A stretch of 16,688 nucleotides of DNA from Rheinheimera sp. (GCA_003482455.1 DMYW01000040.1:4261-20948); one strand, 5' to 3'. Positions 1-8,143 are shown, counted from the stretch's first letter. The notes: generated from the letters alone by a model not told the origin. Numbers and translations: made by a program.

Positions 1-128
1 ACGAATTGGAATTCGTACGTCGTAGCCCAAGCTTTAGCTTAGCTGTACTGCGTTCAGGCAATAGAATTGCTGCTGTCGATGAAGACGGTGAAATCGATAC
101 TGAACCAAAGATAGTGTTCCGGAACTAA
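1..128 (+). CDS. Partial CDS, C-terminal 41 residues of an unrecognised protein
   Basis: The frame beginning at base 3 is open from the window edge to a TAA at 126-128. It reads as a plausible protein end, from ELEFVRRSPSF to EPKIVFRN. The 5' part lies outside the window, so no start or domain can be seen. The residue mix (charged and hydrophobic residues alternating, acidic DEDGEID stretch) looks like real coding sequence rather than a chance frame. A likely terminator follows about 50 bases after the stop, and the next gene converges on it, which supports a gene end here. I do not recognise the family and assign no function. Confidence 0.55.
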   Translation, partial: ELEFVRRSPSFSLAVLRSGNRIAAVDEDGEIDTEPKIVFRN

Positions 129-180
129 CTCCGGGACACCTGACCAGTGGATGGTCCATAGTGGCACAGTGGTGCTGCGT

Positions 181-202
181 AGCATTGTTATATGCTTTTT
201 TT
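181..202 (+). terminator. Probable rho-independent terminator of the partial gene
   Basis: AGCAT (181-185), a six-base loop, then ATGCT (192-196), followed by an unbroken T run to 202. The stem is only 5 bp and AT-rich, so it would be weak. The long T run and its position between convergent genes support it. Confidence 0.45.
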
Positions 203-247
203 ACCTCAACCCCGCGAATACAGCACGTCAAACTAATTAGCGCGCCG

Positions 248-766
248 TCAGATCACCGAGGCGTCTGGTGTCGCACGTAGCGTATCTTTATGTGAGTATT
301 CCTGTACCAGCAACACGATTTGCTGACACAACTGCAAATACCCCGGCAAACTGTTGCGTTGCCACGCTTGTACTAATCGGCCATGCCGAGTGATCAGCCC
401 TTCAATAAGCGCCGGATCTATGTCCGTTAATTGGCGCATCGATCGTTGAAAAGCAGCAGATAAACTGGGCCTGCGAATAAGCATCTCTTTACACACCAAC
501 GGAATGGCTTGCAGACACAACTCAAATAAATCGAGATCTTTCTCGTCAAAACGACTCATGCGGCGCGCTGCATGTAGTTGACTGGTCAAAGCGAGCGCTA
601 GCGTTTCTGCAAGTTCAAATGTCACTTGTTGTACTTGTTGGCTGTCACTATCGACGATCCGAGCTTGCGCTTGTAACCGTTTGTAATCTTTGCCAAGCGT
701 TTCTGTTTTGATAATTAAACCGACAATAACCGCCAGTAATGCAAGTAAAGCTAAAATCGACCACAC
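248..766 (-). CDS. Small membrane-anchored hypothetical protein (172 aa)
   Basis: Family not recognised. Residues 2-20 form one strongly hydrophobic segment rich in Leu, Ala, Val and Ile. It is followed by KTETLGKDYKRL and a long, mainly helical, Gln- and Leu-rich region that could form a coiled coil up to about residue 70. The rest (70-165) is also helix-rich, with no visible catalytic motif. The likely topology is an N-terminal inner-membrane anchor with a soluble domain of unknown side. The start is GTG at 764-766; an in-frame stop lies four codons upstream, so no earlier start exists. The ribosome-binding site is poor. The terminator of the upstream DUF885 gene lies only about 15 bases from this start, leaving almost no room for a private promoter. 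Expression may depend on readthrough. Confidence 0.7.
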   Translation of the reverse strand: MWSILALLALLAVIVGLIIKTETLGKDYKRLQAQARIVDSDSQQVQQVTFELAETLALALTSQLHAARRMSRFDEKDLDLFELCLQAIPLVCKEMLIRRPSLSAAFQRSMRQLTDIDPALIEGLITRHGRLVQAWQRNSLPGYLQLCQQIVLLVQEYSHKDTLRATPDASVI

Positions 767-781
767 AGAGCTAACTCACTG

Positions 782-809
782 AAAAAAAAGGAGTCCATTA
801 ATGGACTCC
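782..809 (-). terminator. Strong rho-independent terminator after the DUF885 gene
   Basis: On the minus strand GGAGTCCA pairs perfectly with TGGACTCC across a TTAA loop (790-809), followed by eight T residues (782-789). It lies 45 bases downstream of the DUF885 gene stop. Confidence 0.9.
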
Positions 810-854
810 TATACTACTAAAAATTGCGTCTCGACTGAACTGCAATATTTTCAG

Positions 855-2585
855 CTATGACTTTCGTTTTGCTTCAATGTACTTGTCGATTTGCTGTTCC
901 AGCACCGACAGCGGCAGCGCGCCGTTTTCTAACAACTTGTCGTGGAATTCACGCACATCAAATTTATCGCCAAGTGCTGTGCTTGCTTTATCACGCAAAC
1001 GTTTGATGGTGAGTTCACCAAGTTTGTAAGCTAGGGCTTGTGCCGGCCAGCTGATGTAACGGTCAACTTCTGTGGTGACGTTGTGCATCGACAATGCGGT
1101 GTTGCTGGCTAAAAAATCAATCGCCTGGTGCCGACTCCAGCCCATGGTGTGCATACCGGTATCGACCACTAAGCGACAAGCGCGCCACATCTCATAGGTC
1201 AAGCGGCCAAAGTTGCTGTATGGATCTTGATAGAACCCAACTTCTAAACCGAGATATTCCGAGTACAGACCCCAACCTTCGCCAAATGCCGAGGTGTAAA
1301 AGTCACGGCGATAGTCCGGCAAACTGGTTTGTTCAGCCGCCAACGAAATTTGCAGATGATGCCCAGGTACCGCCTCGTGCAGCGTTAATGCTTCCAACTC
1401 GTACAGTGGCCGACGCTCCAGCGCATAAGTGTTGACCCAATAATAACCCGCTTCGCCCGGTCTGCCGCCACCGGCGTAACGCCCTGTGGTGTATTTAGGG
1501 GCGATCTGTGCAGGCACTGGTTCCACTCCATATGGTGTCCGCGGCAAGGTGTTAAACAACTTCGGCAATTTCGCGTCGATTTTCTTGGAAATATACGAAG
1601 CTTCTTTTAGCAACTGCTCAGGCGTTTGGACGTAAAACTGCTTATCTGTGCGCAAGAACTGGATAAATTCGGCGAAGCTGCCTTTAAACCCAGTTTGTTT
1701 GATCACTTGGTCCATTTCGGCGCGGATACGTTTAACTTCACTTAAGCCAAGTTCATGCACTTGCTGCGGTGTCATCTGCAGCGTGGTGTAGTACTCCAAG
1801 CGGTTTTGGTAATAGGCTTTTCCGTCTGGCAAGGCTTCAGCGGCAATATTGTCACGCGCCTGCGGCACATAGGTTTTGGTGAAAAAGTCGTAGTAGCGTT
1901 GATAGGCAGGTTGCACTTGTTGCTCAATCAGCTGACGCGCCTGCGTTTGGTAGTTCGCAAAATCTGCCGCCGATACATCGGCAGGCTTGGTCAAAAAAGG
2001 CCGATAGAACGGACTATCCGTCACATCTTTTTTAATAAAAGCAGCAATGCTTTGTTCATAGCCAGCAAGTACCGCTTTAGGTTGGCTATAGCCTTTGGCT
2101 AAGCCACGTTGCATCCAGCCCATTTGCTGGTCCATGTAACGGTTGACTTGCGCCAAACGCTTTAGGTAACTCTCAAAATCGGCATTTTTGCGCACTCTAT
2201 CTGGCGAGAACGCAAACAACAGGTCGCTGTGGAAGCCACCTTCGGCAGTCAGTGGCATGTACTGCGCGCCAAACCGATATTCATCGATGTCGTTTTGCAG
2301 ACGATACTGCAAGATATCAAAGTTGATTTTTTGTTGTTCGGTCAGCTTGTTGGTGTCGGTCTTTTTCAACTCAGCCATCAACGCCAAGCGTTTTTCTTGA
2401 GCTTGCGCTAGAGCTTGCTCCGACATATCAGGTAAACCGTCCGTCGGCAATTCTTGAACACTGGAGACACGCTCCCACCAATCATTAGCAAACTGGTCAA
2501 AATTAGGTTTTGATACGCTCTGGTTTGCGCAGCCAGCGACAGACGCCGCAATCAAAGCTGCCGCTATAGTAATTCGAATAGACAT
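855..2585 (-). CDS. DUF885 family lipoprotein, putative zinc metallohydrolase
   Basis: A 576-residue protein of the DUF885 family, whose members are usually 550-620 residues. The start at 2585 is chosen because it opens a clear lipoprotein signal: MSIRI, a hydrophobic stretch, then the lipobox VAGC with the lipidated Cys at residue 19. A G-rich ribosome-binding site (GCGGGGG) lies just upstream. The frame stays open to 2759, but that extension would bury the signal peptide. The family signature HEAVPGHH is at residues 403-410 and EGWGLYSE at 436-443; in zinc-peptidase fashion the two His and the downstream Glu probably bind metal, with the Glu of HE as catalytic base. The mature protein should sit in the periplasm on a membrane. 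The substrate is unknown; peptidase activity is an inference from the motif. Residue +2 is Ala, which favours outer-membrane sorting. Confidence 0.9.
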   Translation of the reverse strand: MSIRITIAAALIAASVAGCANQSVSKPNFDQFANDWWERVSSVQELPTDGLPDMSEQALAQAQEKRLALMAELKKTDTNKLTEQQKINFDILQYRLQNDIDEYRFGAQYMPLTAEGGFHSDLLFAFSPDRVRKNADFESYLKRLAQVNRYMDQQMGWMQRGLAKGYSQPKAVLAGYEQSIAAFIKKDVTDSPFYRPFLTKPADVSAADFANYQTQARQLIEQQVQPAYQRYYDFFTKTYVPQARDNIAAEALPDGKAYYQNRLEYYTTLQMTPQQVHELGLSEVKRIRAEMDQVIKQTGFKGSFAEFIQFLRTDKQFYVQTPEQLLKEASYISKKIDAKLPKLFNTLPRTPYGVEPVPAQIAPKYTTGRYAGGGRPGEAGYYWVNTYALERRPLYELEALTLHEAVPGHHLQISLAAEQTSLPDYRRDFYTSAFGEGWGLYSEYLGLEVGFYQDPYSNFGRLTYEMWRACRLVVDTGMHTMGWSRHQAIDFLASNTALSMHNVTTEVDRYISWPAQALAYKLGELTIKRLRDKASTALGDKFDVREFHDKLLENGALPLSVLEQQIDKYIEAKRKS

Positions 2586-2885
2586 GACACCCCCGCTAGT
2601 ATTGGGTCGATTGTATACATTTGATGCCACCTCGCCACGTCGACTGATCGGGTTATTCTGTCGGCTGGGCGGATTTTCGTCATTTGCCAAACACTCAATG
2701 TCCCGAAACCCTGCATTATTTCTGGGATTGCACCAAAAAAAGGCTTGGCGGCCAGCCATCCAGCCGTTATTTTAATCGAAAGGGTTCCCGAAGTAGGTGC
2801 CCAGCTTGCGTTAGTAAGACTTTTCCGTAACATTAGGCCTTTAGACGGCTAAGTCTTGCAGTATCCTTAGGGAGTTATTCTTGGC
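2586..2885. promoter_or_regulatory. 300-bp divergent intergenic region
   Basis: This region separates the divergently read DUF885 and first GGDEF genes and must carry both promoters, but I find no convincing -35/-10 pair for either. It holds a palindrome TGTATACA at 2612-2619, a terminator-like hairpin on the minus strand at 2735-2757, and the ribosome-binding site AGGGAG (2869-2874) for the GGDEF gene. I looked for the conserved core of a c-di-GMP riboswitch and did not see it. Confidence 0.5.
2735..2757 (-). terminator. Terminator-like hairpin in the leader of the DUF885 gene
   Basis: On the minus strand GGCTGG pairs with CCAAGCC (one bulged A) around a CCG loop, followed directly by seven T residues. 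It lies about 150 bases upstream of the DUF885 start, so it would act only if the promoter is further upstream. It could be an attenuator or chance. Confidence 0.35.
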
Positions 2886-3902
2886 ATGATGTATCAAGAT
2901 TCTATTGATCAGGCGACTGAAAAGGCGGCATTAGCCGTTGCCTTTTTACAGCGCCATCGCTTGCCCGCCCATCCGGTTAATTACACCGTAAGCTACGATT
3001 ACATCAGCGGCCACAATGCCGAGTTGTGTCAGGCCATCGAAGACAAGTTAACAGCGCGCATTCCGTTTGACGACTTTGTGATGGCCGAGTTGTACAGCAA
3101 CTTTATCGTGCCCACCAGCAAACAGAACGAACAGCTGGTAAATGCCGTGCACAAAATTGTCAGCAAACTGAATCAATCTGCGGACAACGCCGCCGATGCG
3201 ATCAATGACTATATCGAAGTGCTCGACTCCAGTTTGTTGTCATTAAAAACTGACAATCCAGCGCAAGCCAAAGACACCATCCATCGGGTGTTGGATGCGA
3301 CCTATGATCTCAAAGCCTCGCACCAAAAACTAAAAGACCAGCTGGTGCAAAGTAATGAACACAGTCATCAGCTACGCAGCGAGATTGAACAGCTCAAACG
3401 CAATCGCGAAGTCGATCCGCTGACCGGTTTGTACAACCGCTTGGCCATGCAAGAACATGTCGATTTATGGCTGACCGAAAACCCGAAACGTCGCATCGCC
3501 GCTATTTCTGTTGATTTGGACCATTTCCGTCAGTTCAACCAAGATTACGGCAACAGCATTGGTGATGTGATCTTGTCAAAAGTCGCGAAAAAGATTTCTG
3601 CTTATGTGCAAGAAAGTGGCTTGCCGGTACGCGCTGGTGGTGAAGAATTCTTGATCCTGCTGCCAGATGTCGATTTGCGCACCGCGGGTGAAATTGCCGA
3701 GCAAGTGCGCAAAGGTGTGGAAAAACTGCGGTTTGTGTCGTCACGCACTAAAAAAGCCTTGCCGAAAGTCACTATTTCCTTGGGCGTCACCTTGTATCAA
3801 GCCCAAGAAAACTGGCACCAATTTCTGGCCCGTAGCAGCCATGTACTGGCCGTGGCCAAAAAACGCGGCCGCAACCAAGTTGCCACCGAAGCCATGCTGT
3901 AA
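2886..3902 (+). CDS. Diguanylate cyclase with GGDEF domain, no inhibitory I-site
   Basis: A 338-residue cytoplasmic protein that should make cyclic di-GMP from two GTP. The C-terminal GGDEF domain spans about residues 175-335: DPLTGLYNR at 177-185, the metal and GTP site DLDHFRQFN from 210, and GGEEF at 251-255. All key catalytic residues are present. At the place of the product-inhibition I-site (four residues ending five before GGEEF) the sequence is QESG rather than RxxD, so this feedback site is missing. Residues 1-170 hold no transmembrane segment; they contain HPVNYTVSYDY (29-39) and a long helical region that probably dimerises the protein. This N-terminal type occurs in other gammaproteobacterial GGDEF proteins, but its signal is unknown. 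The start ATG has AGGGAG 11 bases upstream; ATG at 2889 is an alternative. The gene ends 5 bp before alkC. Confidence 0.92.
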   Translation: MMYQDSIDQATEKAALAVAFLQRHRLPAHPVNYTVSYDYISGHNAELCQAIEDKLTARIPFDDFVMAELYSNFIVPTSKQNEQLVNAVHKIVSKLNQSADNAADAINDYIEVLDSSLLSLKTDNPAQAKDTIHRVLDATYDLKASHQKLKDQLVQSNEHSHQLRSEIEQLKRNREVDPLTGLYNRLAMQEHVDLWLTENPKRRIAAISVDLDHFRQFNQDYGNSIGDVILSKVAKKISAYVQESGLPVRAGGEEFLILLPDVDLRTAGEIAEQVRKGVEKLRFVSSRTKKALPKVTISLGVTLYQAQENWHQFLARSSHVLAVAKKRGRNQVATEAML

Positions 3903-3907
3903 CGGGC

Positions 3908-5005
3908 ATGGCCGATTACCCTATCCTGAAAGATCAAATCAGCGCCGCGTGGCTTACCCAGCTCGCGGCGTTGTTGCATCAGCAGCACCCAGCCTTTCCG
4001 CTGGATGCTTTTGCCAACTTACCGCATCAGCCCGACTTTATCGACGCGGGCCTCAAGCAGCGCATCAAGCTGGTCTCAGACCAAGTTTGGCAGCAGCTAC
4101 AACTCGATTTTGCCAGTGCGATGCAGCTATTGATGCCGCTGAGCCCACAGCTCAAGGGCTTGCCGGCGTTGTGCTTGCCGCAATTGGTGCAAGACTATGG
4201 CATGCAGCATCCAGCACAAGCGATGCAAGCACTGGCGGTGTTTACGCGAGATTCCACGGCGGAATTCGCCATTCGCCCATTTTTACAAGCCGAGCCACAG
4301 GCTACCTTGCAACAGCTGTTGCTCTGGAGTCAGCATCCAGATGAGCACTTGCGTCGCTTAGCCAGTGAAGGCTCGCGGCCACGTTTGCCTTGGGGACAAG
4401 CGCTGCCTCTGTTTAAACGCGAGCCTTGGCACACTTGGCCCATTCTGCAAAACCTGCTGCAAGACCCAAGTTTGTATGTCAGGCGCAGTGTGGCCAATCA
4501 TTGCAATGACATCAGCAAAGACCACCCAGATTGGCTGTTGGATCGACTTGAATCGCTGTACGGCACGCACCCACACACGGACTGGATCATCAAACACGCG
4601 CTGCGAGACTTACTGAAAAAGCGTCATCCGCGGGCCTTAGCTTTATTTAACTTGGCGCCGCTTGCGGTCAATGCGCAGATCGAACTGCTCACGCCCACCG
4701 TAGCCTACGGCAATACACTGCAATTTGTGGCGCAACTTACCTTTGTCGAACCTGCGCCGCAACTGCGATTGGAATTTGCTATCGACTTCGTCGGCGCCAA
4801 CGGTCAATGGCGACACAAAGTGTTCCAATGGCTGAAGCGACGTGATGCTCAAGGTACATTGCGGCTGCCAAAACAGTACCGTTTTGTCGACCTGACGACC
4901 CGCACCCATTATGCCGGCGTGCATCGGCTGTCCCTGATCGTCAACGGCCAGCTGGTCAGCAGTGCTGAATTTACCTTGATCAATGACAAAGCAACTGCCG
5001 GATAA
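3908..5005 (+). CDS. alkC: AlkC-type DNA alkylation repair glycosylase with C-terminal Ig-like domain
   Basis: A 365-residue protein of the HEAT-like-repeat DNA glycosylases. The family signatures SEGSRPRLPW (153-162) and VRRSVANHCNDISKDHPDW (191-209) are clear and fit the AlkC branch, not AlkD. Known AlkC enzymes remove 3-methylcytosine and 3-methyladenine from DNA without flipping the base. Residues about 1-250 are helical repeats. Residues about 255-358 are beta-rich and match the Ig-like C-terminal domain that some AlkC proteins carry. The start lies 5 bp after the stop of the diguanylate cyclase with only a weak GGG ribosome-binding site, so translation is probably coupled to it. No Ada-type regulator or other alkylation-repair gene is nearby. 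The role in repair is well supported by family; substrate range is inferred. Confidence 0.88.
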   Translation: MADYPILKDQISAAWLTQLAALLHQQHPAFPLDAFANLPHQPDFIDAGLKQRIKLVSDQVWQQLQLDFASAMQLLMPLSPQLKGLPALCLPQLVQDYGMQHPAQAMQALAVFTRDSTAEFAIRPFLQAEPQATLQQLLLWSQHPDEHLRRLASEGSRPRLPWGQALPLFKREPWHTWPILQNLLQDPSLYVRRSVANHCNDISKDHPDWLLDRLESLYGTHPHTDWIIKHALRDLLKKRHPRALALFNLAPLAVNAQIELLTPTVAYGNTLQFVAQLTFVEPAPQLRLEFAIDFVGANGQWRHKVFQWLKRRDAQGTLRLPKQYRFVDLTTRTHYAGVHRLSLIVNGQLVSSAEFTLINDKATAG

Positions 5006-5007
5006 AG

Positions 5008-5036
5008 TTGGCGACAACGGCTGATTCTTTTACACT
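5008..5036 (+). promoter_or_regulatory. Candidate sigma-70 promoter of ubiE
   Basis: TTGGCG (5008-5013) and TACACT (5031-5036) are separated by 17 bases, each matching the consensus at 4 of 6 positions. It lies in the 61-bp gap before ubiE. A small hairpin GGCAA-TTT-TTGCC (5040-5052) follows in the presumed leader, before GAAGG (5055-5059). Confidence 0.4.
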
Positions 5037-5066
5037 AACGGCAATTTTTGCCTTGAAGGTTTTCCC

Positions 5067-5840
5067 ATGACGGATTTGAACGCTCCACAACAACCGACCA
5101 ACGACAACACGCATTTTGGTTTTAAAACAGTCCGTACCGAAGAAAAGGCATCCATGGTGGCCAATGTGTTTCACTCGGTCGCTGCTAAATATGACGTGAT
5201 GAACGATGTGATGTCGCTGGGCATTCATCGCCTCTGGAAACGTTTTACGATTGATTGTTCAGGCGTGCGCCCTGGCCACAAAGTGCTGGATTTAGCCGGT
5301 GGCACCGGTGATTTAACCGCGATGTTCTCTCGCCGCGTCGGTCCAACGGGCCAAGTGATTCTGGCAGACATCAACGAATCCATGCTCAACGTTGGCAAAG
5401 ACAAATTACGCGACATGGGCCTGGTGCAAAACATTCAGTACGTGCAAGCCAACGCCGAAGCACTGCCGTTTGCCGACAACAGCTTTGATATCATTACCAT
5501 CGCGTTTGGCCTGCGCAATGTCACCGACAAAGACGCCGCGCTGCGCTCGATGTTTCGAGTGTTAAAACCGGGTGGCCGCTTGTTGGTACTGGAATTCTCC
5601 AAACCAACGCAAGAATGGTTAAGCAAAGTCTATGACACTTATTCATTCCGCTTGTTGCCGACGATGGGCAAATTGATTGCCAATGACAGCGAGTCGTACC
5701 AGTATCTGGCCGAATCTATCCGCATGCATCCGGACCAAGAAACCCTCAAGCAAATGATGCAAACCGCCGGCTTTGCTGAAGTGGGTTACCACAACTTGAC
5801 CGGTGGCATAGTCGCTTTGCATCGCGGGTATAAATTCTAA
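5067..5840 (+). CDS. ubiE: Ubiquinone/menaquinone C-methyltransferase UbiE
   Basis: A 257-residue SAM-dependent methyltransferase that methylates the ring carbon of demethylated quinone precursors in ubiquinone (and, where present, menaquinone) synthesis. Its length is near that of E. coli UbiE (251). The SAM-binding motif VLDLAGGTGD is at residues 73-82, with Asp101 at the end of the next strand as the likely ribose contact. The N-terminal FGFKTV, the KYDVMNDVMSLGIHRLWKR block (41-59) and the C-terminal GGIVALHRGYKF are typical of the family. The start ATG has GAAGG seven bases upstream. The stop overlaps the ubiJ start (TAATG), so the two are translationally coupled. It is the first gene of the long respiratory-assembly run. 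Confidence 0.97.
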   Translation: MTDLNAPQQPTNDNTHFGFKTVRTEEKASMVANVFHSVAAKYDVMNDVMSLGIHRLWKRFTIDCSGVRPGHKVLDLAGGTGDLTAMFSRRVGPTGQVILADINESMLNVGKDKLRDMGLVQNIQYVQANAEALPFADNSFDIITIAFGLRNVTDKDAALRSMFRVLKPGGRLLVLEFSKPTQEWLSKVYDTYSFRLLPTMGKLIANDSESYQYLAESIRMHPDQETLKQMMQTAGFAEVGYHNLTGGIVALHRGYKF

Positions 5841-6457
5841 TGAAGTTACCGCCGCTGCTGTCCGCTTTTGGCATCGCCGTGCTTGAACCTGTGCTAAACC
5901 GGCTGATTAACATGGACCCAGCCGCTATGGCGCGCCTGGCGCCACTTGCCGGTAAACAGCTCGCCATCGACCTCCTCGATACCCCGGTGCAACTGGTGAT
6001 CACAGCCCAAGCCGATGGCCTTTGGTTAAATAGCCATGGCGACGCGGTCGACTGCCGAGTGAAAGTGCGGTTAGGTGCCCTGAAACAGTTATCAGACCCA
6101 GCGAACATCACCAAGCTAATCCGTGCCAACGATTTAGACATCGAAGGTGATTTAGCCACCTTACAAAAATTCAGTCAGTTTTTCGGTCAATTAAACCCCG
6201 ATTGGCAAGAAGAGCTCGCTAAGGTGATTGGTGACGCCAACGCGTATCGAGCCGCCCAGCTGCTGCAAGGCGTGAATAACTATCTGCAACAGCAATGGCA
6301 ACAGACGGAACAAACACTGCAGACCCTTGCGCATGATGAGTTACATCTGACGCCGAGCGCAGTCGAATTAAAGCAATTCAGTCACGAGGTGCGAGCGCTT
6401 GAAGCTCGTGCGGCTCACCTGCAACAACAGCTGACCAAGTTACGGGTCCCTTCATGA
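5840..6457 (+). CDS. ubiJ: Ubiquinone biosynthesis accessory factor UbiJ (SCP2 domain)
   Basis: A 205-residue protein lying between ubiE and ubiB, as yigP/ubiJ does in E. coli. UbiJ is a non-catalytic lipid-binding subunit that, with UbiK, supports the cytoplasmic Ubi complex in aerobic ubiquinone synthesis. Residues about 15-115 form the SCP2 sterol-carrier-like domain (hydrophobic start, then DGLWLNSHGDAVDCRVKVRL and a glycine-and-aspartate-rich stretch DLDIEGDLATL). Residues about 165-200 are a Leu- and Gln-rich coiled coil, the segment known to bind UbiK. No catalytic residues are expected or seen. It overlaps ubiE by one base and ubiB by four (ATGA), and has no strong ribosome-binding site of its own. 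Confidence 0.93.
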   Translation: MKLPPLLSAFGIAVLEPVLNRLINMDPAAMARLAPLAGKQLAIDLLDTPVQLVITAQADGLWLNSHGDAVDCRVKVRLGALKQLSDPANITKLIRANDLDIEGDLATLQKFSQFFGQLNPDWQEELAKVIGDANAYRAAQLLQGVNNYLQQQWQQTEQTLQTLAHDELHLTPSAVELKQFSHEVRALEARAAHLQQQLTKLRVPS

Positions 6458-8082
6458 GTTTTCGCCGTTTTTATCAGATCCAAAAAACCTTACTGCAACA
6501 TGGTTTAGATGAACTTATTCCGGCGCAGTGGCAGCCTTGGTGGGCAAAAGCGCTGCGGGTTAGTCTGTTTTGGTTACGCAACCAATATCCTGAGCAAAGT
6601 GTCGGCGTACGGCTGCGCTTAGCGCTGCAAAGTCTTGGGCCTGTGTGGGTCAAATTCGGCCAAATGTTGTCGACGCGCCGCGACTTGTTTCCAGAACATC
6701 TCGCTGACGAGTTGTCCAAGCTGCAAGACCAAGTCGCGCCGTTTGACGGCCAGGTAGCCAAGGCGCTGATTGAAGCGGCGCTAGAAATTGAGGCTATTGA
6801 GCAGGTTTTTGAGCATTTTGACGTGACGCCACTGGCATCGGCATCGATCGCACAAGTGCACACGGCGCAGCTAAAACAAGCCGACGGAACTGTTGCCGAT
6901 GTGGTGATTAAAGTGATCCGCCCAGGCATCGAGCAACAAATCCATGCGGATTTGGCCTTGATGGATGATCTCGCTGTAGTCGCGGCACGCTTTTTACCGG
7001 ATGGCAAACGGCTTCGTCCGCGCGAAGTGGTGCGTGAATATCGCAAAACCATCTTGGACGAGTTGGATTTACAACGCGAGGCCGCCAACGCTATTCAGCT
7101 GCGGCGCAATTTCGAGAACTCCGAATCGCTTTATATTCCAAAAGTTTACAGTGATTTTAGTCGCCGTAACGTGATGGTCATGGAACGCATTTATGGTATC
7201 CCAGTGTCGGACACTGCGCGCTTGTTCGCCAATGGTACCGACATGGAATTGTTGGCCAAACGTGGGGTCGAAGTGTTTTTTACGCAGGTGTTCCGCGATA
7301 GTTTTTTCCATGCGGATATGCACCCAGGCAATATTTTCGTGAATCCACAGCACCCAGAAAACCCGCAATATATCGGCATCGATTGTGGCATCGTTGGCAC
7401 CTTAAACCGTGAAGATAAACGCTATTTGGCCGAAAACTTTGTGGCTTTTTTCAATCGTGATTATCGCAAAGTGGCTGAATTGCATATTGATTCAGGCTGG
7501 GTGCCGGCCAATACCTCAGTGGAAGAATTCGAAAGTGCCATTCGAACTGTGTGTGAACCGATTTTCCAAAAGCCGTTGGCAGAAATATCCTTTGGCCAAG
7601 TGTTGTTGAACTTGTTTAACACTGCGCGTCGCTTTGAAATGCAAGTTCAACCCCAGTTGGTGTTGCTGCAAAAAACCCTGTTGTATATTGAAGGTTTAGG
7701 ACGGCAACTGTACCCACAGCTAGATTTGTGGAAAACCGCCAAACCTTTTCTGGAAAACTGGGTCAAACAGCAGATGGGTCCGCTGGCGTTGTTGCGCCAA
7801 GTAAAAGAAAAGCTGCCATTTTGGGCGGAAAAACTGCCAGAAATGCCTGATTTATTGCACAGCTATTTGCAGAATCAACCGCGACAGCAACAGCAGCTCA
7901 TCCAGCAGATGCAGTTGTTACAACAGCATCAAACCGACCAAGCGGCTCAATTAAAATGGGCAGTGCTTGCAGGGTGCAGCGTGCTGGGAGCCTGTATTTT
8001 GGTGCTGTCGCAATACCAACTGCTGGCCGGCATACTGGGCTTGTTTGCGTGCTTTGCCTTGTGGCGCAGTTTTTTTAAGTAA
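6454..8082 (+). CDS. ubiB: UbiB, atypical protein-kinase-like ATPase for ubiquinone synthesis
   Basis: A 542-residue member of the ABC1/ADCK/UbiB family (E. coli UbiB has 546). These proteins bind ATP and aid ubiquinone synthesis, probably by drawing lipid intermediates out of the membrane. The family KxGQ motif is at 67-70 (KFGQ). The Ala-rich loop that replaces the kinase glycine loop is at 127-136 (LASASIAQVH), and the likely ATP lysine at 153. HADMHPGN is at 286-293, and the metal-binding DCG (in place of DFG) at 310-312. Two hydrophobic segments near the C-terminus (about 500-538) form the membrane anchor. The start overlaps the ubiJ stop. The 127-bp gap to tatA is the largest break inside this run of genes. 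Confidence 0.97.
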   Translation: MSFRRFYQIQKTLLQHGLDELIPAQWQPWWAKALRVSLFWLRNQYPEQSVGVRLRLALQSLGPVWVKFGQMLSTRRDLFPEHLADELSKLQDQVAPFDGQVAKALIEAALEIEAIEQVFEHFDVTPLASASIAQVHTAQLKQADGTVADVVIKVIRPGIEQQIHADLALMDDLAVVAARFLPDGKRLRPREVVREYRKTILDELDLQREAANAIQLRRNFENSESLYIPKVYSDFSRRNVMVMERIYGIPVSDTARLFANGTDMELLAKRGVEVFFTQVFRDSFFHADMHPGNIFVNPQHPENPQYIGIDCGIVGTLNREDKRYLAENFVAFFNRDYRKVAELHIDSGWVPANTSVEEFESAIRTVCEPIFQKPLAEISFGQVLLNLFNTARRFEMQVQPQLVLLQKTLLYIEGLGRQLYPQLDLWKTAKPFLENWVKQQMGPLALLRQVKEKLPFWAEKLPEMPDLLHSYLQNQPRQQQQLIQQMQLLQQHQTDQAAQLKWAVLAGCSVLGACILVLSQYQLLAGILGLFACFALWRSFFK

Positions 8083-8096
8083 AGTTTTATCAGAAT

Positions 8097-8115
8097 CAAA
8101 GCGCAGTCCGCTTTG
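8097..8115. repeat. Inverted repeat (hairpin) after ubiB
   Basis: CAAAGCG (8097-8103) and CGCTTTG (8109-8115) form a perfect 7-bp stem with a CAGTC loop. No T run follows, so it is not an intrinsic terminator. It may be an mRNA 3' stabiliser or a protein site. Confidence 0.45.
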
Positions 8116-8143
8116 GGCGTAGAGTTTGCCGTTGGGATGCGCT

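Noticed and set aside
2586..2759. 58-residue upstream extension of the DUF885 protein
   Set aside because: It would place an internal signal peptide and lipobox after residue 58; the start at 2585 has a ribosome-binding site and a proper lipoprotein signal.
2564..2833. 89-residue minus-strand frame in the divergent region
   Set aside because: No recognisable domain, no ribosome-binding site; it overlaps the start and signal peptide of the DUF885 lipoprotein in another frame.
2586..2885. c-di-GMP riboswitch upstream of the GGDEF or DUF885 gene
   Set aside because: The conserved GEMM-type core and tetraloop receptor pattern were not found on either strand.
3667..4344. 225-residue plus-strand frame spanning the end of the cyclase and start of alkC
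   Set aside because: Basic, low-complexity translation without motifs; both overlapping genes are clearly real in their own frames.
6474..7088. 204-residue minus-strand frame inside ubiB
   Set aside because: Ser- and Cys-rich antisense shadow of a well conserved gene.
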